From JBCCOW01 sp039025855 (GTDB lineage Bacteria; Planctomycetota; Phycisphaerae; Phycisphaerales; Phycisphaeraceae), in contig JBCCNL010000007.1 of NCBI GenBank assembly GCA_039025855.1, positions 1 through 64,000 of the forward strand: a DNA stretch of 64,000 bases, read 5' to 3'. Positions 43,045 to 51,398 of this stretch are shown in pieces (the first letter of the stretch is position 1; every line of letters begins with the position of its first letter). The position numbers and the translations under genes were made by a program. The notes under the pieces were generated by a model. The model was not told the origin of the DNA. It worked only from the letters and a program-made list of their open reading frames with translations, and did no database searches.

Positions 43045-43359
43045 GTGAGCGGCACGACCTACGAGATCGAAGTCGGGGAGGAGTCGGAAGGCCCAGCCCG
43101 GTGGTCGTATGCGGTACGGGTGTTCGGGGGTGGTCGGACGCACGACTACGAGGTAACGCTGTCGTTCCAGGACTACGACCACTGGTCGCACGGGCGGGTC
43201 CCGCCGAGCCGGGTGGTGGAGGCGGCGTTCGAGTTCCTGCTGGATCACGAGCCCGCAGCGGCGATCCTGAGCAGGTTCGACTGCTCGGTGATCCGGCGTT
43301 ACTTCCCGCAGGTGGACGAGGAGTTGCCGGCGCGGTTAGCGCCGCCGGCGGGGGCGTGA
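43045..43359 (+). CDS. Small hypothetical protein
   Basis: The 104-residue product (GTG start at 43045) begins with SGTTYEIEVGEES, then WSYAVRVFGGGRTHDYEVTLS and a helix RVVEAAFEFLLDHEPA, ending RYFPQVDEEL. It looks like a small alpha/beta fold and has no signal peptide. It diverges from the 79-residue gene. I know no family name for it. Confidence 0.72.
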   Translation: MSGTTYEIEVGEESEGPARWSYAVRVFGGGRTHDYEVTLSFQDYDHWSHGRVPPSRVVEAAFEFLLDHEPAAAILSRFDCSVIRRYFPQVDEELPARLAPPAGA

Positions 43360-43395
43360 AGCGAGTGTGGAATAGGGAATGCGAAGTGGGGAATT

Positions 43396-44688
43396 TCAGT
43401 CAAGGGCGGGGGCCTCGCGAGGCTGTTGTTCGATGGCCTTAATCGCGTGCTCGGCGGGGAGCTCTTTGGGCGAGTCGGCCCCGAGGTCTTTGAACTTGCG
43501 GGTCGTCACGAGGACGCGGGACTCGAGCGAGCCGAGGAAGCTGTTGTAGCTGCCGACGGCGTTGCCGAGATGCTTACCGACGTTCTGAGCGTGACCCGTC
43601 AGCACGGCGATACGCTCGTGGAGCTCCTGCCCGAGGTCGCTGATGCGTTTGGCGTTCTCGGCGACGCGTTGCTCGCGCCAGCCGACTTCGACGGCTTTGA
43701 GCAGCGTGATGAGCGTGGTGGGTGAAGCAATCACGACGCCGCGGGCCATGGCCGACTCGATGAGCTGGGGGTCGATCTGCACGGCGGCTTGGAGGAAGCC
43801 CTCGCCGGGGATGAACAGGATCGTGAAGTCGGGGCTGCGATCGAACTGGTCCTGGTAGCGCTTGGCGGCGAGGTCTTTGACCTTCTGTTGGATGTGGTTG
43901 GCGTGCCGCTGCAGGTTGGTCGTGCGGTCGGCGTCGTCTTCGGACTCGACCGCATCAAGGAACGCGGTCATCGGGGTCTTGGCATCGACCACGATCGTGC
44001 GGTCGGCGGGGAGGCGGACGACCATGTCGGGGCGGAGCCGGTTGTCGTCGCTGTTGGTGACGGTGAGCTGATCCTCAAAGTCACAGTACGGAATCATGCC
44101 CGCCATCTCGGCGACACGACGCAACTGCACTTCGCCCCATCGGCCGCGCACCTCCGACTTACGCAAGGCGGAAACAAGGCCGCGGGTCTGTTGGCCCAGC
44201 TCTTTATAGCTGCCGTGCATCGAGTCGATGAGTTGGCGGAGTCCGGCGTACGCGCCTTCGCGCTGCTTCTCGATATCGGTCACGGCCTTGGCGTGCTTGT
44301 CGAGCGACTCGCGGATGGGCTTGAGCATGTGGTCGATGGCGACGCGGCGTTTGTCGAGCTCGTCGTTGGCGGCGACGCCGAGCTTCTTGCGGCTGGATTC
44401 GAGGACATCTTCGGCTAGCGTTTTGAACTTGTCCTCGACGAGCTTCATCGCCTGACGGTGGGCTTCGTCGCGGTCTTCAAGTCGTTGATCGAAGGACTCG
44501 ACCTTGGCCTGCTCGGCGGCGAGCTGCTTGTCGAGGTCGGTGTTCTCGGCAAGGCGCTGGGTCAGCTGGACGCGGGCGTCGTCGAGCTCGGCGGTTTGCA
44601 TTGCCGCGGTTTTCTTTATGGAGAGCCCCCAGATGAGCAGGCCGATCGCGGCGGCGGTGGCGAGGGTGAACAGCACGATCCAGATCAT
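43396..44688 (-). CDS. rmuC: DNA recombination protein RmuC
   Basis: The 430-residue protein has one N-terminal membrane helix, a long coiled coil (about 30-170) and the RmuC nuclease-fold core: VRGRWGEVQLRRVAEMAGM, VVRLPADRTIVVDAKTP, and FLQAAVQIDPQLIESAMARG. RmuC limits DNA inversions at short inverted repeats, a role of interest here because the window is rich in such repeats. A hairpin element and mreD follow on the upstream side. Confidence 0.93.
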   Translation of the reverse strand: MIWIVLFTLATAAAIGLLIWGLSIKKTAAMQTAELDDARVQLTQRLAENTDLDKQLAAEQAKVESFDQRLEDRDEAHRQAMKLVEDKFKTLAEDVLESSRKKLGVAANDELDKRRVAIDHMLKPIRESLDKHAKAVTDIEKQREGAYAGLRQLIDSMHGSYKELGQQTRGLVSALRKSEVRGRWGEVQLRRVAEMAGMIPYCDFEDQLTVTNSDDNRLRPDMVVRLPADRTIVVDAKTPMTAFLDAVESEDDADRTTNLQRHANHIQQKVKDLAAKRYQDQFDRSPDFTILFIPGEGFLQAAVQIDPQLIESAMARGVVIASPTTLITLLKAVEVGWREQRVAENAKRISDLGQELHERIAVLTGHAQNVGKHLGNAVGSYNSFLGSLESRVLVTTRKFKDLGADSPKELPAEHAIKAIEQQPREAPALD

Positions 44689-44750
44689 GCTTGCAGTCTA
44701 TCTGAGTCGGATATCACAGCAGGGCTGCGGCGACACCGGGCAGGCCACGT

Positions 44751-44776
44751 GCCCCCGGGCAAAGCCCGGGGCTAAA
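44751..44776 (-). repeat. TTTAGC-headed hairpin after mreD
   Basis: On the minus strand TTTAGC opens the stem GCCCCGGGC-TTT-GCCCG-GGGGC, about 12 bases after the mreD stop codon and in the same direction as the gene. It has one unpaired C. It belongs to the family seen at 709, 9975 and 46356. Confidence 0.6.
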
Positions 44777-44787
44777 AAGGCAAACCG

Positions 44788-45339
44788 TCAGTGCCGCGGG
44801 ACCGTGGGGAAGCGCCAGAGGGGTTTGGTGCGGAGTAGGAGGAAGCCGACGGGGAAGGCGAGGGCGGTGGTGTAGAGGGTCTGGACGGTGCGTCGGCCGA
44901 GTTGGGAGAGGACGGTGAAGTCGGGGACGGGCTGGCCGGCGAGGATGGGGAGGCCGCGGAGGGACAGGAGGGTGGCGGCGGTGAGATGGGCGAAGGCGGC
45001 GGCGGCGAGGGACATGACCGCGAGGGTGATGACCGAGTCGCGGACGAGGAAGGGCCGGAGCTGCTGGATGGCGAAGTAGCCGACAAGGTAGCCGATGGCG
45101 AAGGGGCCGAGTAGGCCGGGGACGGCGGGGTCGTGGGAGTGGAGGGTGTCGGCGAGGATGCCGAGGAGCAGGGCGGCGACACGGGCGGTGGCGGTGGGGG
45201 CTTGAAGTGTGATGAAGGCGAGGAGGACGATGAGCAGGTCGGGGCGGGCGTGGCTGGAGCCGAGAGACAGGAAGCTTCCGAGCCCGACCGAGAGGGCGGC
45301 GGCGAGGTAGGCGGCCGGGATGAAGAGGAGCCAACGCAT
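44788..45339 (-). CDS. mreD: Rod shape-determining protein MreD
   Basis: The 183-residue protein is predominantly hydrophobic with five or six membrane helices and is the last gene of an mreBCD cluster on the minus strand. MreD sequence is poorly conserved; identification rests on size, helix number, the RPDLLIVLLAFITL motif and position after mreC. It anchors the elongation machinery with MreC. The start at 45339 is preceded by a heptamer array of CTCCTTA units rather than a normal ribosome binding site. Confidence 0.8.
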   Translation of the reverse strand: MRWLLFIPAAYLAAALSVGLGSFLSLGSSHARPDLLIVLLAFITLQAPTATARVAALLLGILADTLHSHDPAVPGLLGPFAIGYLVGYFAIQQLRPFLVRDSVITLAVMSLAAAAFAHLTAATLLSLRGLPILAGQPVPDFTVLSQLGRRTVQTLYTTALAFPVGFLLLRTKPLWRFPTVPRH

Positions 45340-45343
45340 CTCA

Positions 45344-45493
45344 GGAGTAAGGAGTAAGGAGTAAGGAGTAAGGAGGCGCGGGGCGCGAGCGTTCGGTACT
45401 CATGCAGTGGTGCGTGATGAGGAGAGGGCTGATGTCGTGCTGTGGTCTTTGATGAATCGACATGCTTACTCCTTACTTCTTACTCCTTACTCC
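45344..45493 (-). repeat. Inverted arrays of heptamers between mreC and mreD
   Basis: Plus-strand GGAGTAA is repeated four times plus a half (45344-45375) and TTACTCC four times (45466-45493), one copy with a T for C. The two arrays are complementary and separated by 90 bases. Read as mreC-mreD mRNA (minus strand), the 5' array is a row of Shine-Dalgarno-like AAGGAGT units and the 3' array, adjoining the mreD ATG, is a row of CTCCTTA units, identical to the anti-SD tail of 16S rRNA. They could pair into a long hairpin. Confidence 0.75.
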
Positions 45494-45499
45494 TCGAAA

Positions 45500-46324
45500 T
45501 CACGGGACGATCACGTCCACCGTCGCCAACTGGTCCAGCCGTAGCGCCGGCGAGACATGCACCGCCTTCCGGAGTTCGGGGTCGTCGGGGTAGCGGTTGA
45601 TCTGGGTGACCCGGCCGACGAAGAAGGCCTGGGCTTCGGGAGGCCAGCGGGGGTCGACTAGGCGGGCGAGGTCGTCCTGGGCGATCGCGGTGTCCCGGGC
45701 GACGCCGGCGAGGACGGCGAAGCGGGCCTGGTTGGGTTCGAGCACGAGGTTAGGGCGTTCGACGCGGGGGGGCTGCGTGAGGTCGGGTGAGGAGAAGGCG
45801 ACCTGGAACTCGGAGCCGGCGGAGGTGATGAGCTGGACACGGGCGGTGGAGGGGTCGGCGGCGATGACCTGTCCAACAAGCCAGCCGCCGAAGACGACGA
45901 CGTGGCCTTTGGCGAGGCCGTCGTTGGAGCCTTTGTTGAGACGGAGGACGCGTTGGCCGGTGCTGGGTTCGGAGCCGGTGACGCGGGCCTGGATGACACG
46001 GGCGGAGCCTTCGAGGAGTTCGCGGACCTGGCGGAGGCGTTGGTTTTCGACGCGGAGCCGGGCTACATGGTCCTCGAGCTGGGCGATGCGTTGGAGGGCG
46101 AGGACGGGGTGTTGCGCGGGGTCGGTGGGGGTGCCGGCGTCGTGGTCGCCTGGGCCGCCGAGGGGTGCGGTGGTGGCGCGGTGGAGGGGGCCGGTGACGG
46201 GGGAGAGGGCGGTGTCGGCGAGCCAACGGGTGGGGGTGGAGAGGGGGTTGGCGAAGCGTGCGGGCAGGACGGCGGTGATGCCGAGGAGGCAGGCGACGAG
46301 GATGACGAGGCGTTTGCCGGTCAT
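45500..46324 (-). CDS. mreC: Rod shape-determining protein MreC
   Basis: The 274-residue protein has one N-terminal membrane helix (KRLVILVACLLGITAVLP), a coiled coil (LQRIAQLEDHVARLRVENQRL) and a periplasmic beta-barrel pair beginning ARVTGSEPSTGQRVLRLNKG and GLAKGHVVVFGGWLVGQVI, the standard MreC layout. The ATG at 46324 lies 62 bases after mreB. It links cytoplasmic MreB with periplasmic wall-synthesis enzymes. Confidence 0.88.
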   Translation of the reverse strand: MTGKRLVILVACLLGITAVLPARFANPLSTPTRWLADTALSPVTGPLHRATTAPLGGPGDHDAGTPTDPAQHPVLALQRIAQLEDHVARLRVENQRLRQVRELLEGSARVIQARVTGSEPSTGQRVLRLNKGSNDGLAKGHVVVFGGWLVGQVIAADPSTARVQLITSAGSEFQVAFSSPDLTQPPRVERPNLVLEPNQARFAVLAGVARDTAIAQDDLARLVDPRWPPEAQAFFVGRVTQINRYPDDPELRKAVHVSPALRLDQLATVDVIVP

Positions 46325-46355
46325 GTTTGAGGTGTGGGGGATGTGCGGTTGGACT

Positions 46356-46379
46356 GGCGGGATAAATCCCGCCGCTAAA
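46356..46379 (-). repeat. TTTAGC-headed hairpin after mreB
   Basis: On the minus strand TTTAGC is followed by GGCGGGAT-2-ATCCCGCC, a perfect eight-base stem, starting about eight bases after the mreB stop codon. It occupies most of the mreB-mreC gap and has the same orientation as the operon. Confidence 0.65.
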
Positions 46380-46386
46380 CGGCGAG

Positions 46387-47445
46387 CTAGAGCTCGCTGG
46401 TGTCGGTGTCCATTGTGTTCTTCCACTCCTCGAGGTGTTCGAGGTAGATGGCGGTGCCGCGGGCGACGCAGGTGAGGGGGTCCTCGGCGATGCGGGCGTC
46501 GAGGCCGGTGGCGTTGGAGATGATGGTGCCGATGCCGCGGAGCAGTGCGCCGCCGCCGGCGAGGACGATGCCGTTGTCGACAAGGTCGGCGGCGAGCTCG
46601 GGCTCGCAGCGCTCGAGGGTGCGGGTCACCGTTTCGATGATGGCTGAGAGGGGCTCTTGGAGGGCTTCGCGGATCTCTTCGGAGGTGATGAGGGTCTTGC
46701 GGGGCAGGCCGGAGATCATGTCTCGGCCGCGGACCTCCATGGTGCGTTCTTCGCCGTCGGCATCGGGGGCGGCGGAGCCGATCTCGATCTTGATGCGTTC
46801 GGCGGTCTGCTCGCCGATCATGAGGTTGTAGGCCCGCTTCATGTGGTTGACGATGGCCTCGTCCATGTCGTCGCCGGCGACGCGGACGGACTCGCACTGG
46901 GCGATGTCGGCCAGTGACATGATGGCGACCTCGGTGGTGCCGCCGCCGATGTCGACGATCATGGAGGCGGTGGCTTCGACGATCGGCAAGTTGGCTCCGA
47001 TACCGGCGGCCATGGGCTCTTCGACGAGGTAGACGCGGCGGGCGCCGGCGTGCTCGGCGGAGTCGAGGACGGCGCGTTTCTCAACAGCAGTGATGCCGGA
47101 GGGGACAGCGATGACGACGCGGGGCTTGACGAAGGGGCGTTTGCCGTTGACCTTGCGGATGAAGTAGCCGAGCATCGCCTCGGTGATCTCGAAGTCGGAG
47201 ATGACCCCGTCTTTCAAGGGCCTAATCGCGGTGATGCTTCCGGGGGTCTTGCCGAGCATTTCCTTGGCGACCCAGCCGACGGCGTTGCCGTTCTGGAGGA
47301 CCTGATTGGTGCCTTTTTTGACGGCGACGACGGAGGGCTCGTTGAGGACGATGCCTTCGCCGCGGACGCAGACGAGGGTGTTGCAGGTGCCCAGGTCGAT
47401 GCCCATGTCAACGCTGAACCAGCTTAGGAAGTCGTCGATGAACAA
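46387..47445 (-). CDS. mreB: Rod shape-determining protein MreB
   Basis: MreB is the bacterial actin that guides cell elongation. Actin-fold motifs are visible: GIDLGTCNTLVCV (phosphate 1), VDIGGGTTEVAI (phosphate 2) and VLAGGGALLRG (adenosine). Just before them FIDDFLSWFS forms the amphipathic membrane-binding helix found in Gram-negative MreB; the TTG codon at 47445 is therefore the likely start, giving 352 residues, the usual length. An ATG at 47406 would remove this helix, and the longer frame to 47652 adds a Pro-rich non-homologous stretch. It heads the mreB-mreC-mreD operon. TACAAT near 47507 on the minus strand is a possible -10 element. Confidence 0.95.
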   Translation of the reverse strand: MFIDDFLSWFSVDMGIDLGTCNTLVCVRGEGIVLNEPSVVAVKKGTNQVLQNGNAVGWVAKEMLGKTPGSITAIRPLKDGVISDFEITEAMLGYFIRKVNGKRPFVKPRVVIAVPSGITAVEKRAVLDSAEHAGARRVYLVEEPMAAGIGANLPIVEATASMIVDIGGGTTEVAIMSLADIAQCESVRVAGDDMDEAIVNHMKRAYNLMIGEQTAERIKIEIGSAAPDADGEERTMEVRGRDMISGLPRKTLITSEEIREALQEPLSAIIETVTRTLERCEPELAADLVDNGIVLAGGGALLRGIGTIISNATGLDARIAEDPLTCVARGTAIYLEHLEEWKNTMDTDTSEL

Positions 47446-47629
47446 GGGCGGTCTCGGAGCGGGGCTGGGCGGTGGTGCGGCGGGCTGGCCGTAAGTTGAG
47501 CGATTGTAACGGTCGGCGGGTGGTCGGGCGGCGTGAGCGCGGATCGACTGCGGCCGTGTGTTTATGGTCGGCTGGGGGATGGGTGAGGGTTGAAGGAATC
47601 GGCCGGGGTCACGCCTTTGACCAGACAGC

Positions 47630-49123
47630 TCAGGGTTCGACCCACCGATCAATGGAGAGATCGAGGGGTGGGTCAGCTTGCCAGGTCAAGGACGCACGGA
47701 TGCGGAGACGGGCGCGGGCGCCGGGTGCGCTGCGGATGGTGGGGCTGCTTGGGACGTAAGCGGTCACGCGGAGGCGGGCGTCTCCGGGGTCGGGGCGGGC
47801 GCGGTGGGTGACGGCACGGCCTGCGGTGAGCCAGAGGTCGTGCCGGTCGGTGTCGCTGAGGTAGATGGCGGCGATGTCGAGCTCGGGGTCTTCGCGGATG
47901 CGGTCGATCCGGTAGCGGCGGAGTTCGGCGATGCGGAGGCGGGAGGCGAGCTCGACCGCAGCGGGCCCGTCGAGGGTGGGCAGCTTGCCGCGTTGGGCGT
48001 CGCTGAGCAGCCGAGTCTCGCGGAACTGGTTGGCCCTGCGTTGGATGTCGGCGATGAGTCGGCGGCGTTGGCGGGCGCGTTCGCGCTCGAACTCCTCGCT
48101 CCGGGAAGAGGCGCTGGTGAGGCTGCCTGTGTCGCGAAACGGGTCGATCTCGAGGGTGGTGAACTGGTCGGCGGTGGGGATGACCCCGAGTACGACGAGG
48201 GGCGAGAGGGTTGGGACGGGGTTGGGCGTTTGGCGGAACACACCGCCATCGCGTAGCACCTGTATGGGCACGTTCATGGCGATAGGCCGACGCCCGTCGG
48301 GGTCGAGGAAGAGCCGACGATCGAGGCGTCGGAGCGGGCCGTTGGCCTCCTGGGCGGACGTCAGGAGCTTGAGGTGGTTGTAGAAGAGGCCGCGGATTCG
48401 GGCGTGGTGGGGCAGGAAGACGCGTCGAGACGGTCCGAGGGCCTCGTCGTCGGGGTAGAAGTACCAATGGTGCACCGACGGGGGGATGGGCGAGACGGCC
48501 TTGGGGGCGAGGGCGGCGATGAAGGCGTCGGTGCTCTGTCTTTGGGGGTCGGGGGCCCAGAGGGGCGATGCGGTATTGAGGGTGAAGGTCTGGCCGTCGG
48601 CGAGGGCGAGCAGCCGGGCCAGGGCTTCGATCTCGTAGCAGGCGGCGTCGGTGAACTCAAGGAGGGGGGCGGTGTTGGTGGCGAGGCGGTGGAACGCGTC
48701 GCGGGCTTGGTTGGGTCCGGCGGGCTGATCGGAGCGGCGGTGTTGGGGGTGGGTGAAGACGGGCTGCCGGTTGACGCGCAGAGCCAGGTGCTGGACTTCG
48801 ATCCGGACCCGCGTGTCGCCGGGGCCGGCGGAGGTACGCCAGAGGTTGAGGGTGTAGGCGAGGCTGACGTCGATCGGCGGTCGCTGGATATCGATGAAGA
48901 CCTGATCGAGGTTTTGGATAGACCAAGCGTAGACCGCCGAGATCTGGTGGTCGGCGGGTCGGGGCTGGGGTCCGAGATCAGTTGCGTTGGCCTGTGCTGG
49001 TGTTGATACGCCGGCCAGAGCCAGGACGACGACAAGCCCGAAGCCGACGGGTACGGGCAACGAGAGGGGCTGTGCTGCCCGGACGGCGGTCCTGCAACGG
49101 GGACGGAAGCATCGCGTATGCAC
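47630..49123 (-). CDS. Exported protein of unknown function
   Basis: The 497-residue protein has an Arg-rich N-terminus and a hydrophobic signal helix (VGFGLVVVLALAGVSTPAQA) followed by a long mature part with no recognised domain. It contains a mid-protein segment PPSVHHWYFYPDD and an Arg/Glu-rich helical stretch (FERERARQRRRLIADIQRRA). A periplasmic or outer-membrane location is inferred from the signal. It is upstream of mreB on the same strand with about 185 bases between, so co-regulation with the shape operon is possible but unproven. Confidence 0.78.
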   Translation of the reverse strand: MHTRCFRPRCRTAVRAAQPLSLPVPVGFGLVVVLALAGVSTPAQANATDLGPQPRPADHQISAVYAWSIQNLDQVFIDIQRPPIDVSLAYTLNLWRTSAGPGDTRVRIEVQHLALRVNRQPVFTHPQHRRSDQPAGPNQARDAFHRLATNTAPLLEFTDAACYEIEALARLLALADGQTFTLNTASPLWAPDPQRQSTDAFIAALAPKAVSPIPPSVHHWYFYPDDEALGPSRRVFLPHHARIRGLFYNHLKLLTSAQEANGPLRRLDRRLFLDPDGRRPIAMNVPIQVLRDGGVFRQTPNPVPTLSPLVVLGVIPTADQFTTLEIDPFRDTGSLTSASSRSEEFERERARQRRRLIADIQRRANQFRETRLLSDAQRGKLPTLDGPAAVELASRLRIAELRRYRIDRIREDPELDIAAIYLSDTDRHDLWLTAGRAVTHRARPDPGDARLRVTAYVPSSPTIRSAPGARARLRIRASLTWQADPPLDLSIDRWVEP

Positions 49124-49220
49124 CGCTCAAGCGTAAGGGCTGATGCGTCGTATCTGGCCAAGAAATCTTGGAACGCGGCGGTTTTCTCTGGTTCGGAAGG
49201 TCATATCGACGGGCTCGGCT

Positions 49221-49625
49221 CTACGGCGCGGCTGCTTCATCGGCCCGCAGCGGGATGCAGAAGCGCAGCGCGTCGGGGACGAGGGAGCCGCCGGTGAGGG
49301 TGAGTTCGCCGGTGGCGAGGCCGGAGTCGAGTTGGGGGTTGGTGATGCGGACGGTGCCGATGGGGGCCTCGAAGAGTTCGCCGTCGAAGAGCTCGGCCTG
49401 GATGAGTTGGAGGGTGGTGCCGGGGGCGAGGTCGCGGTTGTCGCCGTAGAGCGTGACGGTGGTGCCTTCGATGGCGAGGACGGGGATGCCGAAGGGCTTG
49501 GGCGATGAGGGGGGCTGCTCGGTAAGGGGTGGGGTGGTGTTGCAGGCGGCGAGGGCGAAAGTGCAGAAAAGCACCGCGGCCCGGGTGAGGCCGCGGTGCG
49601 GTTTGGGTATGGTTGTGTGAGGCAT
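49221..49625 (-). CDS. Small lipoprotein with a terminator-like hairpin in its signal peptide
   Basis: The 134-residue product starts with a lipoprotein signal (RAAVLFCTFALAAC, lipobox LAAC). The mature part is beta-rich (IEGTTVTLYGDNRDLAPG, GTVRITNPQLDSGLATGEL) with no recognised family. A second ATG at 49646 is seven codons upstream. The DNA of the signal peptide contains an 11-base perfect hairpin followed by T residues (49567-49599), so transcription into this gene from the ferritin-like gene may be limited. It lies 28 bases after the ferritin-like gene. Confidence 0.75.
   Translation of the reverse strand: MPHTTIPKPHRGLTRAAVLFCTFALAACNTTPPLTEQPPSSPKPFGIPVLAIEGTTVTLYGDNRDLAPGTTLQLIQAELFDGELFEAPIGTVRITNPQLDSGLATGELTLTGGSLVPDALRFCIPLRADEAAAP
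49567..49599 (-). terminator. Terminator-like hairpin inside the lipoprotein signal peptide
   Basis: GCACCGCGGCC and GGCCGCGGTGC form an 11-base perfect stem with a seven-base loop; on the minus strand CTTTT follows. It is about 54 bases after the ferritin-like stop codon, where a terminator would be expected, but within the next reading frame. Confidence 0.55.
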
Positions 49626-49652
49626 CTCAAGAGGATACCCCGGCACTGTGGG

Positions 49653-50174
49653 TCAGCCCTTGCTGAACATCTCGCGGAGGGCTTCGTACTCGCGGAGGAA
49701 GCCGGCGAACTCTCGGCGGTGTTCTTCTTCATCGCCCTTGATCTCGATGAACAGGTCCTCGGTCACGGGGTCCACGCCGGCGGCGGTATCGATGATCTTC
49801 TGGTAATGGGCGATCGCGCCGGTCTCGGCGTCGATGACGCCGCGGATGACCGATTCGACATCGACGGTATTGGTGGGCGGCTGGAGGGTGGTCTGTGTCA
49901 TCTTGAGAGCCTGCGAGCCCGGGATATCGCCGCCGAGGACTTTGATGCGCTTGGCGATCGACTGGGCATGGGCGAGCTCTTCGGTGGCATCGCTGCCGAG
50001 GGATTCCTTGACCTCCATGGCGAGCATCCCGTCGAGCTGGATGGCGTTGCTGGAGTAGTTGATGACCGTCTCGAGCTCCATGTTGTAGGCGGTCTTGAGC
50101 AGGTCGATGAGGGTCAGCCGGACGTTCTCGGGGAGGGTCTGGGTCTTGAGGTTTTCGGTATGGGCGGTGGCCAT
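49653..50174 (-). CDS. Ferritin-like / bacterioferritin-type protein
   Basis: The 173-residue all-helical protein has the diiron four-helix-bundle pattern: ELETVINYSSNAIQLDG on the first helix, EELAHAQSIAKRI with an E-x-x-H pair on the second, ETGAIAHYQKIID on the third and DEEEHRREF with a second E-x-x-H pair on the last. It probably oxidises or stores iron or protects against peroxide. The ATG at 50174 follows AAAGGAACCCACC. The longer open frame running to 51359 is in non-coding composition and is rejected. Confidence 0.88.
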   Translation of the reverse strand: MATAHTENLKTQTLPENVRLTLIDLLKTAYNMELETVINYSSNAIQLDGMLAMEVKESLGSDATEELAHAQSIAKRIKVLGGDIPGSQALKMTQTTLQPPTNTVDVESVIRGVIDAETGAIAHYQKIIDTAAGVDPVTEDLFIEIKGDEEEHRREFAGFLREYEALREMFSKG

Positions 50175-50227
50175 GGTGGGTTCCTTTCGTGAAGCGTTTA
50201 GCACGGGAATTATAGGCGTGCGGGCTC

Positions 50228-50267
50228 GTTGGACGGTGCGGGCGCGTTGGACGGTGCGGGCGCGTTG
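50228..50267. repeat. 18-base tandem repeat upstream of the manC-like gene
   Basis: GTTGGACGGTGCGGGCGC is present twice in a row, followed by a third copy of its first four bases. It sits 36 bases upstream of the mannose-1-phosphate guanylyltransferase start. Confidence 0.7.
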
Positions 50268-50303
50268 AGCGCGCGGGGGCGGGTGGGGCGGTATGCTGCC
50301 GGG

Positions 50304-51398
50304 ATGAGATACGCACTGATCATGGCGGGCGGGTCGGGGACACGGCTCTGGCCCATGTCGACGAAGGCGCTGCCGAAGCAGTTGATCCCGTTTATTGGCG
50401 GGCGGTCGCTGTTGCAGATCGCGATGGAACGGCTGGACGGTCTGGTGCCGGCCGAGCGGGTGTATGTCGGTGCAGGGGAGTCGACGCGGGACGTGATGAT
50501 GGAGCGGCTGCCGGGGATGACGGCCGACCGTTTCATCGGCGAACCCATGGGGCGTGACACACTCAACGCGGTCGGGCTGGGGTGTTCGGTGCTGCTGGCG
50601 AAGGACCCGGACGCGACGGTGGCGATCTTCACGGCGGACCACATCATCGAGCCCATCGATCAGTTCCTCGCCATTGTCGAGCAGGGGTACGCCTTGGCGG
50701 AGGCCCAGCCGGACACGCTGGTGACGTTCGGGATCACGCCGACGCATGCCGCAACGGGCTACGGCTATCTGGCGCTGGGCGATGCGGTGTCGGATGATGC
50801 CCGGCGGGTGGATGCGTTCAAGGAGAAGCCGGAGGCGGTGGTGGCCGAGGAGTACTTCGCGGCCGGTGGCGACAAGTTCCTGTGGAACTCGGGGATGTTC
50901 GTGTGGAAGGCGGCGACGGTGATGGACTGCATCCGGCGGTACGCCCCGGAAAACTACGCGGTGCTGTCGGAGATCGGGGCGAAGTGGGGCGAAGTCGAGA
51001 CGATGGCGAAGCTGCCGGAGACGTTCGGGTCGCTGAAGAAGGTGAGCGTGGACTACGCGGTGATGGAGCCGGCGAGTCAGGACGATCAGGTCAAGGTGGC
51101 GGCGGTGCCGATGGGGCTGACGTGGCTGGATGTGGGGAGTTGGCCGAGCTTCGCGGAGACGTGCGAGACCGACGCGGGGGGCAACGCGTTGGGTGCGGAG
51201 CAGCACGTGTTGATGGACAGCAAGGGGACGCTGGTGGCCAGCGACGACCCGGAGCACCTGATCGCGACGCTCGGCGTGGAGGACCTGATCGTGATCCACA
51301 CGGGCAAGGCGACGCTGGTGTGCCCGCGTGATCGTGCGGAAGACATCAAGAAGCTGCACGCGGCGGTGGGCGAGTCTGCGGGTGTCGACTACCTATGA
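50304..51398 (+). CDS. manC: Mannose-1-phosphate guanylyltransferase
   Basis: The enzyme makes GDP-mannose from mannose 1-phosphate and GTP. Its nucleotidyltransferase signature ALIMAGGSGTRLWPMS and metal/sugar motifs ATVAIFTADHIIEP, FGITPTHAATGYGYL, VDAFKEKPEA and FLWNSGMFVW are all present. The 364-residue length is that of the single-domain form without a fused isomerase. GDP-mannose may feed the glycosyltransferases at 5-8 kb. The ATG at 50304 follows a weak GCCGGG. Confidence 0.92.
   Translation: MRYALIMAGGSGTRLWPMSTKALPKQLIPFIGGRSLLQIAMERLDGLVPAERVYVGAGESTRDVMMERLPGMTADRFIGEPMGRDTLNAVGLGCSVLLAKDPDATVAIFTADHIIEPIDQFLAIVEQGYALAEAQPDTLVTFGITPTHAATGYGYLALGDAVSDDARRVDAFKEKPEAVVAEEYFAAGGDKFLWNSGMFVWKAATVMDCIRRYAPENYAVLSEIGAKWGEVETMAKLPETFGSLKKVSVDYAVMEPASQDDQVKVAAVPMGLTWLDVGSWPSFAETCETDAGGNALGAEQHVLMDSKGTLVASDDPEHLIATLGVEDLIVIHTGKATLVCPRDRAEDIKKLHAAVGESAGVDYL

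Noticed and set aside
45344..45493. CRISPR array
   Set aside because: The repeats are seven bases without spacers; there are no cas genes.
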